From positions 1-9,514 of the forward strand of contig JANPBY010000216.1 in the NCBI GenBank assembly GCA_031430645.1: 9,514 bases of DNA, given 5' to 3'. Position 1 is the first letter of the stretch; the number at the start of each line of letters is the position of its first letter. The position numbers and the translations under genes were made by a program. The stretch is from JANPBY01 sp031430645. GTDB taxonomy: Bacteria > Actinomycetota > Actinomycetes > DATJPE01. The notes under the pieces were generated by a model. The model made no database searches and was not told the origin of the DNA. It saw nothing but the letters and a program-made list of their open reading frames with translations. Shown here in pieces: positions 1 to 7,364 of the stretch.

Positions 1-103
<103 letters not shown>

Positions 104-129
104 CCTTCCCGAGGAGCGCTGCGCTGAGG

Positions 130-1479
130 TCAGTTGGCGAAGCCGGGGGCGACCCGCGTCCAAGGCCGCCGGGTCTCGAGCTGACTCGCCAGCCCGAGGA
201 GCACGACCTCACCCCCGGGGGGACTCACCAGCTGGACCCCTAGCGGCGTCCCTGCCTGAGGGTGCACCCCGACCGGGACCGAGATTCCGGGCCAGCCCAC
301 GACATTCCAGGGTGCGGCGTACGGCGCATAGCGCAGGTTGGCCCACACCGACCGAGCCCAGGACCCCTTTCCCCACTCCTCGGAGGAGATAGGGGGTGTG
401 GCCAGGGTCGGGGTCAACAGCACGTCGTAGCGCCGGAACCACGGCTCCACATGCGCGACCCACTTCTGCTTCTGCTTCTCCTGGGCGAGGTCGAAGCGCC
501 TGACGACGTCGCCCAGGCGTGCCTGCACCCGGGTGCGCCGCTCCATCGCCTTGCGGTCCAGCCCCTCGGCATCCCAGGAAGCGCCGCCGAACCAGCGCTC
601 AAGGGCTGGAAGCGCGTTGAGCGGATAGGGGAACGGCGCCTCCTCGACCGTATGGCCGACGGCAGCCAGATCCTCTGCTGCCTGCCGGACACCGTCTGCC
701 CAGGCATCGTCAAGCTGAGCCACTGCAACCGGGCTGCGCAACGACCAGCCGATCCGCAACGGCCGGTCCGGAGGTCGTACGTCGGCATAGCCGGGACGCC
801 CCGCCATGACCGAGAACATCAACGCTGCGTCCGCCACCGTCGTGGTCAGCGGGCCGTTCTCGGACATGCCGTACCAGTCGTTGTTCCCGATCCCCGAGGG
901 CACCACGCCTGACCCTGGTTTGAGGCCGACCAGGCCGCAACACGCGGCTGGGATTCGGATCGACCCCAGCCCATCGTTTCCGTGGGCGATGGGGACCATG
1001 CCGGCCGACACAGCTGCCGCCGAACCTCCCGATGAACCCCCGGGAGTTCTCGTGACGTCCCAAGGGTTCTTGGCCACCCCAAACGGCGAGTCGGTCGCCC
1101 CAAAGAGGCACAACTCCGGAACCCGGGTGATCCCGACCACGACAGCGCCGGCCGCCCGCAGCCGCTCGACGACCGGGTGATCGTGGTCCTGTGGGTGATC
1201 CGAGGTGGCCAACGAGCCGTCGCGCATCGGTTCGCCAGTGACCGCGATGTTGTCCTTGATCGCGATCGGCACACCCGCCAGCGGGAGATCGGCCAGGTCC
1301 TCGCGGGCGGCTACCTGAGCGGCCTCGGCCAGCGCACGTTCGGCACGCACGACCTGGAAGGCGCCGATCCGCTCGTCGTATGCAGCGATTCGGCCTAGGG
1401 ACACCGCAACGACATCGGTCGCGGAGAGATCACCCGCGCGAACAGCAGCGGCGATCTCGACAGCAGTGCGCGTGGTCAT
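130..1479 (-). CDS. Amidase signature family hydrolase
   Basis: Predicted 449-residue cytoplasmic amidase that hydrolyses a carboxamide or related C-N bond. The substrate cannot be told from sequence. The Ser-cisSer-Lys triad is readable: Lys75 in the GVPIAIKDN motif, cis-Ser149 in the TPGGSSGGS motif, and nucleophile Ser173 in DGLGSIRIPA. The 24-residue gap between the two serines matches the spacing known for this family (for example FAAH). Length is normal and the C-terminal PW..VAP ending is family-like. The ATG at 1479 is chosen because MTTRTAVEIAAAVRAG is a typical N-terminus. A frame extension to 1611 would run through the inverted repeat and looks non-coding. No clear Shine-Dalgarno sequence is visible. 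Leu171 sits where family members usually have Gly or Ala beside the oxyanion hole. There is no signal peptide. It lies 145 bp downstream of the MutL-family gene, so it may have its own promoter. GatA of the tRNA amidotransferase is unlikely because no gatB or gatC neighbours are present. The family call is firm; the function is unknown. Confidence 0.93.
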   Translation of the reverse strand: MTTRTAVEIAAAVRAGDLSATDVVAVSLGRIAAYDERIGAFQVVRAERALAEAAQVAAREDLADLPLAGVPIAIKDNIAVTGEPMRDGSLATSDHPQDHDHPVVERLRAAGAVVVGITRVPELCLFGATDSPFGVAKNPWDVTRTPGGSSGGSAAAVSAGMVPIAHGNDGLGSIRIPAACCGLVGLKPGSGVVPSGIGNNDWYGMSENGPLTTTVADAALMFSVMAGRPGYADVRPPDRPLRIGWSLRSPVAVAQLDDAWADGVRQAAEDLAAVGHTVEEAPFPYPLNALPALERWFGGASWDAEGLDRKAMERRTRVQARLGDVVRRFDLAQEKQKQKWVAHVEPWFRRYDVLLTPTLATPPISSEEWGKGSWARSVWANLRYAPYAAPWNVVGWPGISVPVGVHPQAGTPLGVQLVSPPGGEVVLLGLASQLETRRPWTRVAPGFAN

Positions 1480-1524
1480 GCGGGAGACCCTACGGCCGAC
1501 CACCCTTCCCCGCCGACGCCCCCA

Positions 1525-1584
1525 ATGATCAAGGAATTCTGCACCGGTCGGGGCACAAACACCAGTGCAGAATTCCTTGATCAT
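1525..1584. repeat. Perfect 20-bp inverted repeat, possible terminator, attenuator or dispersed palindrome
   Basis: Positions 1525-1544 and 1565-1584 are perfect reverse complements (20 of 20). After one mismatch (1545/1564) three more pairs form (1546-1548 with 1561-1563), leaving a loop of about 12 bases. Each arm contains the smaller palindromes TGATCA, GAATTC and TGCA, and is about 60% A+T, against very GC-rich surroundings. It lies alone in the gap between the MutL-family stop and the amidase start, both on the minus strand. No U-tract follows on either strand, so it is not a classical intrinsic terminator, though actinobacterial terminators often lack one. Other readings are an operator for a dimeric regulator, an RNA processing hairpin, or one copy of a REP/MITE-like repeat. 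The structure is certain; the role is not. Confidence 0.9.
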
Positions 1585-1624
1585 CATCTCCCCAAGATTG
1601 GGCGTTTCCACACACTCGTCGCGG

Positions 1625-2980
1625 TCAGGTGAGCTCGGAGGCCAGCAGGCGGGCGGCGGCGCCCGGATGGTCCTCAGCGAGGAGGCCCGCGGCGGCCAAC
1701 ACGTAGGAGTTATCCACCACTACGCGCGCACGTTCGGGCACCTTCCAGCCACCCGCGACGTCGCCGATGACGGGAGCGAGCACCTGCTCGATGGCACCCG
1801 ACGAGGCGTGCCGCAATACACCACCCGAACCGACCACCAATCCCACTGACCGGAGGTCCTTGCCCGCGCGCCGTGGCCCATCAGCCAGCACCGGGTCACT
1901 CGGGCGGGCATGTCTGCGCAAGGCAACAGTGACCGCAAGCCGCGCGAGGGTCAGGTCCTCGGCGCGCTCTTCGTCCGTAGAGGGGAGCCAGCCCGGAGCA
2001 GCAGCTCGGGCAGCCGCGCCCGCGCCCAACGAGGCAGAGTCCTCAAGCAAGCGCTCGGCCGCCGCCGCCCCCACCACCCCCGGGGCATTACACCGCATCC
2101 CCAGATCGCCCTCGACCGTGCGTTCGCGCCACAGCACCTCGACGACCTCGCGGTGCAGCGCCGCTTCCTCCGGGTCGGGTGTCACCACCGAGTAGACGTC
2201 GGTCGTCGCGCCCCCGACATCGACCACCACAACGTCACCTACACCGGGAACCCCGTCGGCCCCGTCGGCCAGCAGCTCGACGCCGGCCAGCACCGCGTCG
2301 GGTGTCGCCGCTCGTACGAGCCGGCCGAACGCCGGCCCCTTGGACAGGCCCTTGCCGCCGATGACGTGCTTGATGAACACCTCGCGGATCGCTGCGCGGG
2401 CGGGCGACGGGTCGAGAACCCCGATCCGCGGCAGGACGTTCGCGGTCGGCAGCGCCGTACGCCCTCCGGCCAGGAGCAACGCACACACCTCGTCGCGCAC
2501 CTCAACATTCCCGGCCACGACCACCGGCGCCTTCAGTCGCGCAGACGCCAGCCGTCGCGCGTTGTGCAGCAAGACCTCAGCGTTCCCACCATCGGTCCCA
2601 CCGACGAGGAGTACGACGTCGGGTCGGTCCGCACGCAACGCCCGGACACCGGCAGCGTCTAGCGGACCGGCCGACACGTGCACCACCCGTGCACCCGCCG
2701 AAAGCCCAACCCTCGACCCGGCTTCGGCTGTGATGGCCCGCTCGTAACCGACAACCGCGAGACGCAAGCCACCACCCGCAGACGAGCAGGCACGCACCTC
2801 GTCAGCAACGACACCGGCCGAGGCTTCTGCGGCAGCGCCTACCGCCGCCAAGCCGTCGAGGACATCGGTGGCGATCGTCGTCGGATGGGAAGCGGTCGCG
2901 AGCAACCGTCCCGAGGGGACCTCCACCAACGCGGCCTTGGTGAACGTCGACCCGACGTCGACGCAGAGGATCCGCGACAC
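1625..2980 (-). CDS. MutL/GlmL-family protein (B12-dependent mutase accessory ATPase family)
   Basis: A 451-residue cytoplasmic protein of the glutamate-mutase MutL family, which has an ASKHA (actin/Hsp70-like) nucleotide-binding fold. Founding members sit with methylaspartate mutase or aminomutase subunits and are thought to help load or reactivate the B12 enzyme; biochemical proof is thin. Visible motifs are phosphate-1 loop DVGSTFTK (8-15), VVLLVGGTDGGN (122-133), phosphate-2 loop DVGGATTD (254-261), the family hallmark RTVEGDLGMR (287-296), and the adenosine motif VVGSGGVLRH (382-391). Length matches the family at about 450-460. The start is GTG at 2980, directly before SRILCVDVG. The frame stays open to 3184, but that part is out-of-frame metB sequence. 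Only 8 bp separate it from the metB stop and no good ribosome binding site is visible, so translation is probably coupled to metB. No mutase subunit is in the window, so its partner is unknown. It is unrelated to the DNA mismatch-repair protein also called MutL. Confidence 0.88.
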   Translation of the reverse strand: MSRILCVDVGSTFTKAALVEVPSGRLLATASHPTTIATDVLDGLAAVGAAAEASAGVVADEVRACSSAGGGLRLAVVGYERAITAEAGSRVGLSAGARVVHVSAGPLDAAGVRALRADRPDVVLLVGGTDGGNAEVLLHNARRLASARLKAPVVVAGNVEVRDEVCALLLAGGRTALPTANVLPRIGVLDPSPARAAIREVFIKHVIGGKGLSKGPAFGRLVRAATPDAVLAGVELLADGADGVPGVGDVVVVDVGGATTDVYSVVTPDPEEAALHREVVEVLWRERTVEGDLGMRCNAPGVVGAAAAERLLEDSASLGAGAAARAAAPGWLPSTDEERAEDLTLARLAVTVALRRHARPSDPVLADGPRRAGKDLRSVGLVVGSGGVLRHASSGAIEQVLAPVIGDVAGGWKVPERARVVVDNSYVLAAAGLLAEDHPGAAARLLASELT

Positions 2981-2988
2981 CGGCTGCG

Positions 2989-4131
2989 TCAGCCGAGAGC
3001 CTGGGACAGGTCTGCCAGCAGGTCGTCGACGGTCTCGATCCCTACCGACAGCCGGACGAGGTCGTCCGGCACCTCCAGCGCAGACCCCGCAACCGACGCG
3101 TGGGTCATCCGCCCGGGGTGCTCGATGAGGGACTCCACGCCGCCGAGGGACTCCCCCAACGTGAAGACCTCTGTGCGGGCACACACCGCGAGGGCCTCAG
3201 CCTCACCGCCGGCGACCCGGAACGACACCATGCCGCCGAAGCCGCGCATCTGCTTCACGGCCACGTCGTGTCCTGCGTGCTCGGGCAGACCGGGCCAATA
3301 GACCTGGGTGACTTTGGCGTGCGCCACCAACAGCTCGACGACCCGCTCGGCATTGGCGCAGTGCCGGTCCATCCGCACGCCGAGCGTCTTGGCCCCGCGC
3401 AACACGAGCCACGAGTCGAACGGTCCCGCGATAGCTCCCATCGCGTTCTGGTGGTAGGCCAGCTGCTCGCCGAGCTCGTCATCAGCCACGACCAGGGCGC
3501 CACCAATGACATCGGAGTGGCCGCCGAGGTACTTCGTCGTCGAGTGCACCACGACGTCTGCGCCGAGCGCGATCGGCTGCTGGAGGTACGGCGAGGCGAA
3601 GGTGTTGTCCACCACGAGCAACGCACCCGCGTCGTGCGCCACGGCTGCCAGCGCCTCGATGTCGGCGATGCCCAACAACGGGTTCGTGGGCGTCTCGACC
3701 CAGATGATGCGGGTGCGCCCCGGCTCGACCGCGGCACGCACAGCATCGACGTCAGACAGCCGTACGGGCGTGTGCGCAACACCCCAGCGCTCGTGAACCC
3801 GCGAGAACAGCCGGTAGGTCCCGCCGTAGGCGTCGTCGGGGATCACCACGTGGTCCCCGGGAGAAAGCAGAGTCCGCAGCGCCGTGTCCTCAGCAGCGAG
3901 CCCGGACGCGAAGGCCAAGCCGCGGCGTCCACCCTCAAGGGCTGCCAGGCACTCCTCCAACGCGGTGCGGGTGGGGTTGCCGGATCGGGCGTACTCGTAG
4001 CCGCCACGCAGCCCGCCGACGCCGTCCTGCTTGAACGTCGACACCTGGTAGATCGGCGGAACGACGGCGCCGGTGGTCGGGTCAGGCTCTTGGCCGGCGT
4101 GGATGGCGAGCGTCTCGAAGCCGTGAGTCAT
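2989..4131 (-). CDS. metB: Cystathionine gamma-synthase-type PLP enzyme
   Basis: A 380-residue cytoplasmic enzyme of the Cys/Met metabolism PLP family (fold type I). The PLP lysine is Lys200 in HSTTKYLGGHSD. Other family sites visible are YEYARSGNPT (45-54, phosphate contacts from the partner subunit), ASGLAAEDTAL (75-85), ETPTNPLL (146-153) and Asp175 in VVDNTFASPYLQQP, which contacts the cofactor ring nitrogen. Residues near the C-terminus (SLGGVESLIEHPGRMTH) are also typical. MetB joins cysteine to an activated homoserine to give cystathionine, a step towards methionine. Close relatives act instead as cystathionine gamma-lyase or O-acetylhomoserine sulfhydrylase, and sequence alone does not fully separate them. 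The synthase label is preferred on overall resemblance to actinobacterial MetB. The ATG at 4131 gives the usual MTHGFETLAIHAGQ N-terminus. It starts 27 bp after the chemoreceptor stop and ends 8 bp before the MutL-family gene, so these may share a transcript. Confidence 0.9.
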   Translation of the reverse strand: MTHGFETLAIHAGQEPDPTTGAVVPPIYQVSTFKQDGVGGLRGGYEYARSGNPTRTALEECLAALEGGRRGLAFASGLAAEDTALRTLLSPGDHVVIPDDAYGGTYRLFSRVHERWGVAHTPVRLSDVDAVRAAVEPGRTRIIWVETPTNPLLGIADIEALAAVAHDAGALLVVDNTFASPYLQQPIALGADVVVHSTTKYLGGHSDVIGGALVVADDELGEQLAYHQNAMGAIAGPFDSWLVLRGAKTLGVRMDRHCANAERVVELLVAHAKVTQVYWPGLPEHAGHDVAVKQMRGFGGMVSFRVAGGEAEALAVCARTEVFTLGESLGGVESLIEHPGRMTHASVAGSALEVPDDLVRLSVGIETVDDLLADLSQALG

Positions 4132-4158
4132 GCCTCAGAGGCTAGCGCTGCTGAGCCG

Positions 4159-6111
4159 TCAGCCGTTCCCGGCAGCGCCAACCACAGCGAGCGCCCCGCC
4201 CGCGGCTGCGTCCTGGTCCGCGCCGTCAGGTGTCCACGCCTCGGGCTCGTCAACCGGATCAGCGACCTCGACGTTGAAGGTCGCGATCGACCCGCGCATG
4301 CGTACGGCGACCGATGCGAGCTCCTCCGCCGACGAGGCAGTCTGACGCGACCCCACGGCGTACTGACGGGAAGCGTCGGTGACCTGAGTCATCGCCACGA
4401 CCACCTGATCTGAGGCGGACCGCTGTTGCTGGGTGGCCACCGAAATCTCCTTCGTCGCCGTTGTGGTCTCATCGACCATCCCGGCTATGCGGTCGAGCGC
4501 CTCGACGACTTCGCGGGCGAGGTCGACGCCCTGGCGCACCCTGGCCGAACCCTGCTCGCTAGCCAAGATCGTCGCGTTGGTCTCGGACTGGATATCGGTG
4601 ACGATCGACTGGATCCGGCCGGTGGACTCTTGGGCGCGCTCAGCAAGCTTGCGCACCTCGGCAGCCACCACCGCAAAGCCACGCCCATGCTCGCCCGCTC
4701 GGGCTGCTTCGATGGCCGCGTTCAGCGCGAGCAGGTTGGTCTGGTCGGCCAGGTCATCGATGACGGCAAGGATCCTGCCGATCTCCTGCGATCGCGCGCC
4801 GAGTGACAGGGCGTGAGAGGAGATCACCTCAACCCGATCGGAGATGTCGTCCATGGTCGTCAAAGAGGACGCAACTGCCTCTCGGCCCTGCTCAGTGAGT
4901 CGCAACGTCTCGCGAGCGACCTCCGCGACCTGCTCGGAGGTATGCGCGATCTGGGCCGCTGTCGCGGCGAGCTCCTCGATGGTCGCCGTGGTCTCCGTGA
5001 CCATGACGGTCTGCTGGGACGCGGCCGCGGCCTGCTGGGTCGACGTGGCGCGCAGTTCCGCGGCGGCCTGACCCAAGGTGTCGCCGTTGACCTGAGCCTC
5101 ACCGACGAGCTCGCGCAGTCGCGAGAGCGTCTGGTCGAAAGACCCGGCGAGGGCCGCAACCCGTACGTCGTCGATGCCGTCCACCGGCAGCCGTACGCCC
5201 AGGTCACCGCCGGCCGCACGAGCGAGGGCACGCCCCATGTCATCCATCCGCGCCGACAGCTCGTCGCGCTCGGCGACCGCGCGCAGCTGACCCTCACGTT
5301 CGCGGCGAAGCGAGCGGAGCCAGGCAAGAAGGGCGAACAGGACGAGGAGAAGCCCGGCGATCGCCAGGGCAATCGACAGCGGCGACAGCGTCGCAGCGCC
5401 GGTCGCGGGGGCCGGTTCGAACACGTCGATATAGAGGGCATCACCAGCAGAAGCACTGACCACTCCGCGCGCCGTCACTACTCCGTGAGGCGTGTTGCCG
5501 AGAGTTCCGAGATCAGCCAGCAGGCTCCCATCCGAACTGGTCAGCACTGCTGAGGAGCCCCTGCCGACGGAGACTCGGAGGGCAAGAACCAGGCTCTCGA
5601 CGGGCATATCGACCTCGACTGCTCCGCGCGAAGCCGCCGTCGGGGTGGGGAGTCCGAAAGACGTGGTGATCACGTCGCCGCCGGCAACTCCTTGGTACGG
5701 CGCTGAGCGAAGCGCCATGCCGGCCCCAGGACGCAATCGAGAGTCAGGACGCTTCTTGTCCGGGGAGGCGATAATCACTGCCCCTTCGCCATCGACGACC
5801 GCGGCGGAGACGATGAGCTTCTCGTCGATCAGCAGCAGGGCATCGAGTTGTTCGCGCGCGGATGCTTGTTCCGCGGAGGTGCCGCCCGCAGCCGTACCGG
5901 TGGTGCCGGTCGCCTGGATGCGCGCGGCCAGCTCCGCCCGGTCGAAGGCGTGCTCGACCCCAGCGACGGACGCCTCCAAGGTCGCGGCCACATCAGCTTG
6001 GACTCGTCGGGCCTCGGCGTCGCCGGTGGACGAGGCGCGAACCGCCAACACCGATGCGAAGGCGAACAGAATCACACCGACGACGGCCATCCCCACCCGA
6101 GACTTCCCCAC
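4159..6111 (-). CDS. Methyl-accepting chemotaxis protein with extracytoplasmic sensor domain
   Basis: A transmembrane chemoreceptor that senses a ligand outside the cell and controls the CheA/CheW kinase. Numbered from the GTG at 6111 (650 residues), the order is: a short basic N-terminus; TM1 about 6-25; an extracytoplasmic domain about 29-243, perhaps Cache-like (strand VSAAVVDGEGAVIIAS); TM2 about 245-266; a HAMP-like linker to about 320; and a long signalling coiled coil about 340-613. The conserved hairpin tip is at about 443-493 (IGRILAVIDDLADQTNLLALNAAIEAARAGEHGRGFAVVAAEVRKLAERAQES) shown here by its key segments DQTNLLALNAAIEAARAGE and GRGFAVVAAEVRKLAERA. A roughly 35-residue acidic, Ala/Gly-rich tail follows, with no receptor-methylase docking pentapeptide. 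No ribosome binding site decides the start. GTG 6111 is preferred because it puts a two-lysine/arginine leader right before TM1. GTG 6168 or 6192 would also be in frame but would run into the msrA upstream region. No other chemotaxis gene is in the window. The ligand is unknown. Confidence 0.9.
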   Translation of the reverse strand: MGKSRVGMAVVGVILFAFASVLAVRASSTGDAEARRVQADVAATLEASVAGVEHAFDRAELAARIQATGTTGTAAGGTSAEQASAREQLDALLLIDEKLIVSAAVVDGEGAVIIASPDKKRPDSRLRPGAGMALRSAPYQGVAGGDVITTSFGLPTPTAASRGAVEVDMPVESLVLALRVSVGRGSSAVLTSSDGSLLADLGTLGNTPHGVVTARGVVSASAGDALYIDVFEPAPATGAATLSPLSIALAIAGLLLVLFALLAWLRSLRREREGQLRAVAERDELSARMDDMGRALARAAGGDLGVRLPVDGIDDVRVAALAGSFDQTLSRLRELVGEAQVNGDTLGQAAAELRATSTQQAAAASQQTVMVTETTATIEELAATAAQIAHTSEQVAEVARETLRLTEQGREAVASSLTTMDDISDRVEVISSHALSLGARSQEIGRILAVIDDLADQTNLLALNAAIEAARAGEHGRGFAVVAAEVRKLAERAQESTGRIQSIVTDIQSETNATILASEQGSARVRQGVDLAREVVEALDRIAGMVDETTTATKEISVATQQQRSASDQVVVAMTQVTDASRQYAVGSRQTASSAEELASVAVRMRGSIATFNVEVADPVDEPEAWTPDGADQDAAAGGALAVVGAAGNG

Positions 6112-6204
6112 AGGTGTTCTTCGGACGGAACTTCGTAAGGATTGAGCGGAACACCCACCCGTGATCACAGCGTTGTGTCGAGCGAACCCCACTAAGGAGG
6201 AGCC
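6112..6204. promoter_or_regulatory. Divergent intergenic region with GTTC/GAAC half-site repeats
   Basis: This 93-bp gap between the divergent chemoreceptor and msrA should hold both promoters. GGTGTTC at 6113-6119 and GAACACC at 6149-6155 form a perfect 7-bp inverted repeat with a 29-bp spacer. CGGAAC also occurs twice on the plus strand, at 6126-6131 and 6147-6152, 21 bp apart, which is two helical turns. A GTGATCAC palindrome lies at 6161-6168. These are candidate regulator sites only. The GTTC to GAAC arrangement and spacing do not match the actinobacterial LexA box (GAAC, four bases, GTTC). No convincing -35/-10 pair could be assigned. Confidence 0.35.
6194..6200 (+). promoter_or_regulatory. 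Strong Shine-Dalgarno site of msrA
   Basis: AAGGAGG lies four bases before the GTG at 6205. It is the best ribosome binding site in the window, and it settles the msrA start as the GTG that begins MLFSSRKSTLVEADQALASR. Confidence 0.85.
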
Positions 6205-6849
6205 GTGCTGTTCAGCTCAAGGAAGTCCACGCTCGTCGAAGCAGACCAAGCCCTCGCGAGCCGGGCCGTTCGGCCCTTCACCGTCGGCGAGACCCACGCC
6301 GTCCTGGGCACGCCGATGTTCGGCCCCTGGCCGGAGGGGCTTGAGGTCGCCTACTTCGGCCTCGGCTGCTTCTGGGGAGCCGAGCGCAAGTTCTGGCAGG
6401 TGCCTGGCGTCTACTCCACCGCCGTCGGATACCAGGGTGGCTTCACCGCGCATGCGACGTACGACGAGGTCTGCACCGGGCGTACCGGGCACACCGAGGC
6501 CGTCCAGGTCGTCTACGACCCCGCCAAGGTGAGCTTCGAGGACCTGCTCAAGGTCTTCTGGACGATCCATGACCCCACCCAGGGGTTCCGGCAGGCCAAC
6601 GATGTCGGCACGCAGTACCGCTCGGCGGTCTACTGGACCACCGACCGGCAGCGGGAGACCTACGAAGCCTCCAAGGCGGTCTATCAAGGTTCCCTGACCA
6701 CGGCCGGGCTCGACCCCATCACCACCGAGGGCGTCGCGGCGCCGGAGTTCTACTACGCCGAGGACCCGCACCAGCAATACCTCTACAAGGTCCCGCACGG
6801 GTACGACTGCCACTCCTCCACCGGAGTGCCGTTTCCGGCCGACGCCTGA
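6205..6849 (+). CDS. msrA: Peptide-methionine (S)-S-oxide reductase MsrA
   Basis: A 214-residue cytoplasmic enzyme that reduces methionine-S-sulfoxide in proteins and free methionine, using thioredoxin as the usual electron donor. The catalytic Cys55 is in the GLGCFWGAE motif. Tyr86, Asp87 and Glu88 and the GHTEAVQVVYDP segment (95-106) belong to the active-site region. DVGTQYRSAVYW (133-144) and EDPHQQYL (186-193) are family signatures. Cys202 in HGYDCHSSTG is the likely resolving cysteine. A third cysteine seen near the C-terminus of E. coli MsrA is absent, so this is the two-cysteine type. The roughly 50-residue segment before the active site (ALASRAVRPFTVGETHAVLGTP) resembles the long-form MsrA of E. 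coli rather than the short mycobacterial form. No msrB is adjacent or fused. The start is fixed by the site at 6194-6200. It is divergent from the chemoreceptor and probably monocistronic. Confidence 0.97.
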   Translation: MLFSSRKSTLVEADQALASRAVRPFTVGETHAVLGTPMFGPWPEGLEVAYFGLGCFWGAERKFWQVPGVYSTAVGYQGGFTAHATYDEVCTGRTGHTEAVQVVYDPAKVSFEDLLKVFWTIHDPTQGFRQANDVGTQYRSAVYWTTDRQRETYEASKAVYQGSLTTAGLDPITTEGVAAPEFYYAEDPHQQYLYKVPHGYDCHSSTGVPFPADA

Positions 6850-6853
6850 TCAT

Positions 6854-6876
6854 CGACCGCGGCCTCATCGTGGTCG
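6854..6876 (+). terminator. Candidate hairpin terminator after msrA
   Basis: Four bases after the msrA stop, 6854-6862 can pair with 6868-6876 in a 9-bp stem, including two G-U pairs, around a CCTCA loop. No U-run follows. This is a moderate hairpin in GC-rich DNA where chance stems are common; only its position right behind the stop supports it as a terminator. Confidence 0.35.
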
Positions 6877-6969
6877 CGGGCCAAAGAATTCTCAGGCGAT
6901 GTCGGATCGGGCTACCGTCGTTCTTAGAGGCAAATGGTTGCCGCAGGGGCACCCAGCAAGGGAGAAGCC

Positions 6970-7329
6970 ATGACCGAGTACCTCATTTACTTCAACCAGC
7001 AGTGGGTGGGCGACCACAGCGAGGAGTGGTTCCGAGGGCGTGGGCCGCTCGCCAAGGCGGTCGTTGAGGAGATCAAGGCAGCTGGCGTGTACGTCTTCGC
7101 CGGGGGGCTGGAGGAGGAAGTCGACACAGCCTTCAGCGCTGACGCGACCAGCGGGACGTTGCTGTTCACCGACGGGCCTTTCGTCGAGACCAAGGAGTTC
7201 CTGGGCGGGCTCACCGTGGTGGACGTGGTCGACGACGAGGCCGCCAAGATGTGGGCCGGCAAGATCGCGGTGGCGTGCGGCTGGCCACAGGAGGTTCGCC
7301 GCTTCAAGTCGTGGCCCAACACCCAGTGA
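6970..7329 (+). CDS. YCII/DGPF-domain protein
   Basis: A 119-residue small cytoplasmic protein of the YCII-related (DGPF) family, a dimeric ferredoxin-like alpha-beta barrel fold. The hallmark FTDGPFVETKEFLGG is at residues 66-80, after an N-terminal strand EYLIYFNQQW and a central helix rich in acidic and alanine residues. Some family relatives have been given hydrolase or dehalogenase-like roles, but most have no known reaction, so none is assigned. The ATG at 6970 is chosen because AAGGGAG at 6958-6964 sits five bases before it. An in-frame ATG at 6934 lacks such a site and would add a non-family leader. In actinobacteria these genes often neighbour an ECF sigma factor gene; none is present here. 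It is separated from msrA by 120 bp and converges on the aldo/keto reductase with only 35 bp between stop codons. Confidence 0.9.
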   Translation: MTEYLIYFNQQWVGDHSEEWFRGRGPLAKAVVEEIKAAGVYVFAGGLEEEVDTAFSADATSGTLLFTDGPFVETKEFLGGLTVVDVVDDEAAKMWAGKIAVACGWPQEVRRFKSWPNTQ

Positions 7330-7364
7330 TCGGGTGATCGTCAGCGTTGGCCTGAGCCTGGCAG

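Noticed and set aside
1480..1611. Longer N-terminus for the amidase
   Set aside because: It would read through the inverted repeat and adds residues unlike any amidase N-terminus; the ATG at 1479 starts a typical one.
2981..3184. Longer N-terminus for the MutL-family protein overlapping metB
   Set aside because: The extra 68 residues are arginine/proline/glycine-rich out-of-frame metB sequence, and the family N-terminus begins at the GTG at 2980.
4134..4155. CTCAG/CTGAG hairpin in the gap between the chemoreceptor and metB
   Set aside because: Only five continuous pairs on the transcribed (minus) strand and no U-tract; too weak to call a terminator or attenuator.
3100..4413. Long plus-strand open frame of 437 codons opposite metB and the chemoreceptor
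   Set aside because: It is antisense shadow: high-GC third positions keep the opposite frame open, and the protein is histidine/arginine-rich with no recognisable domain.
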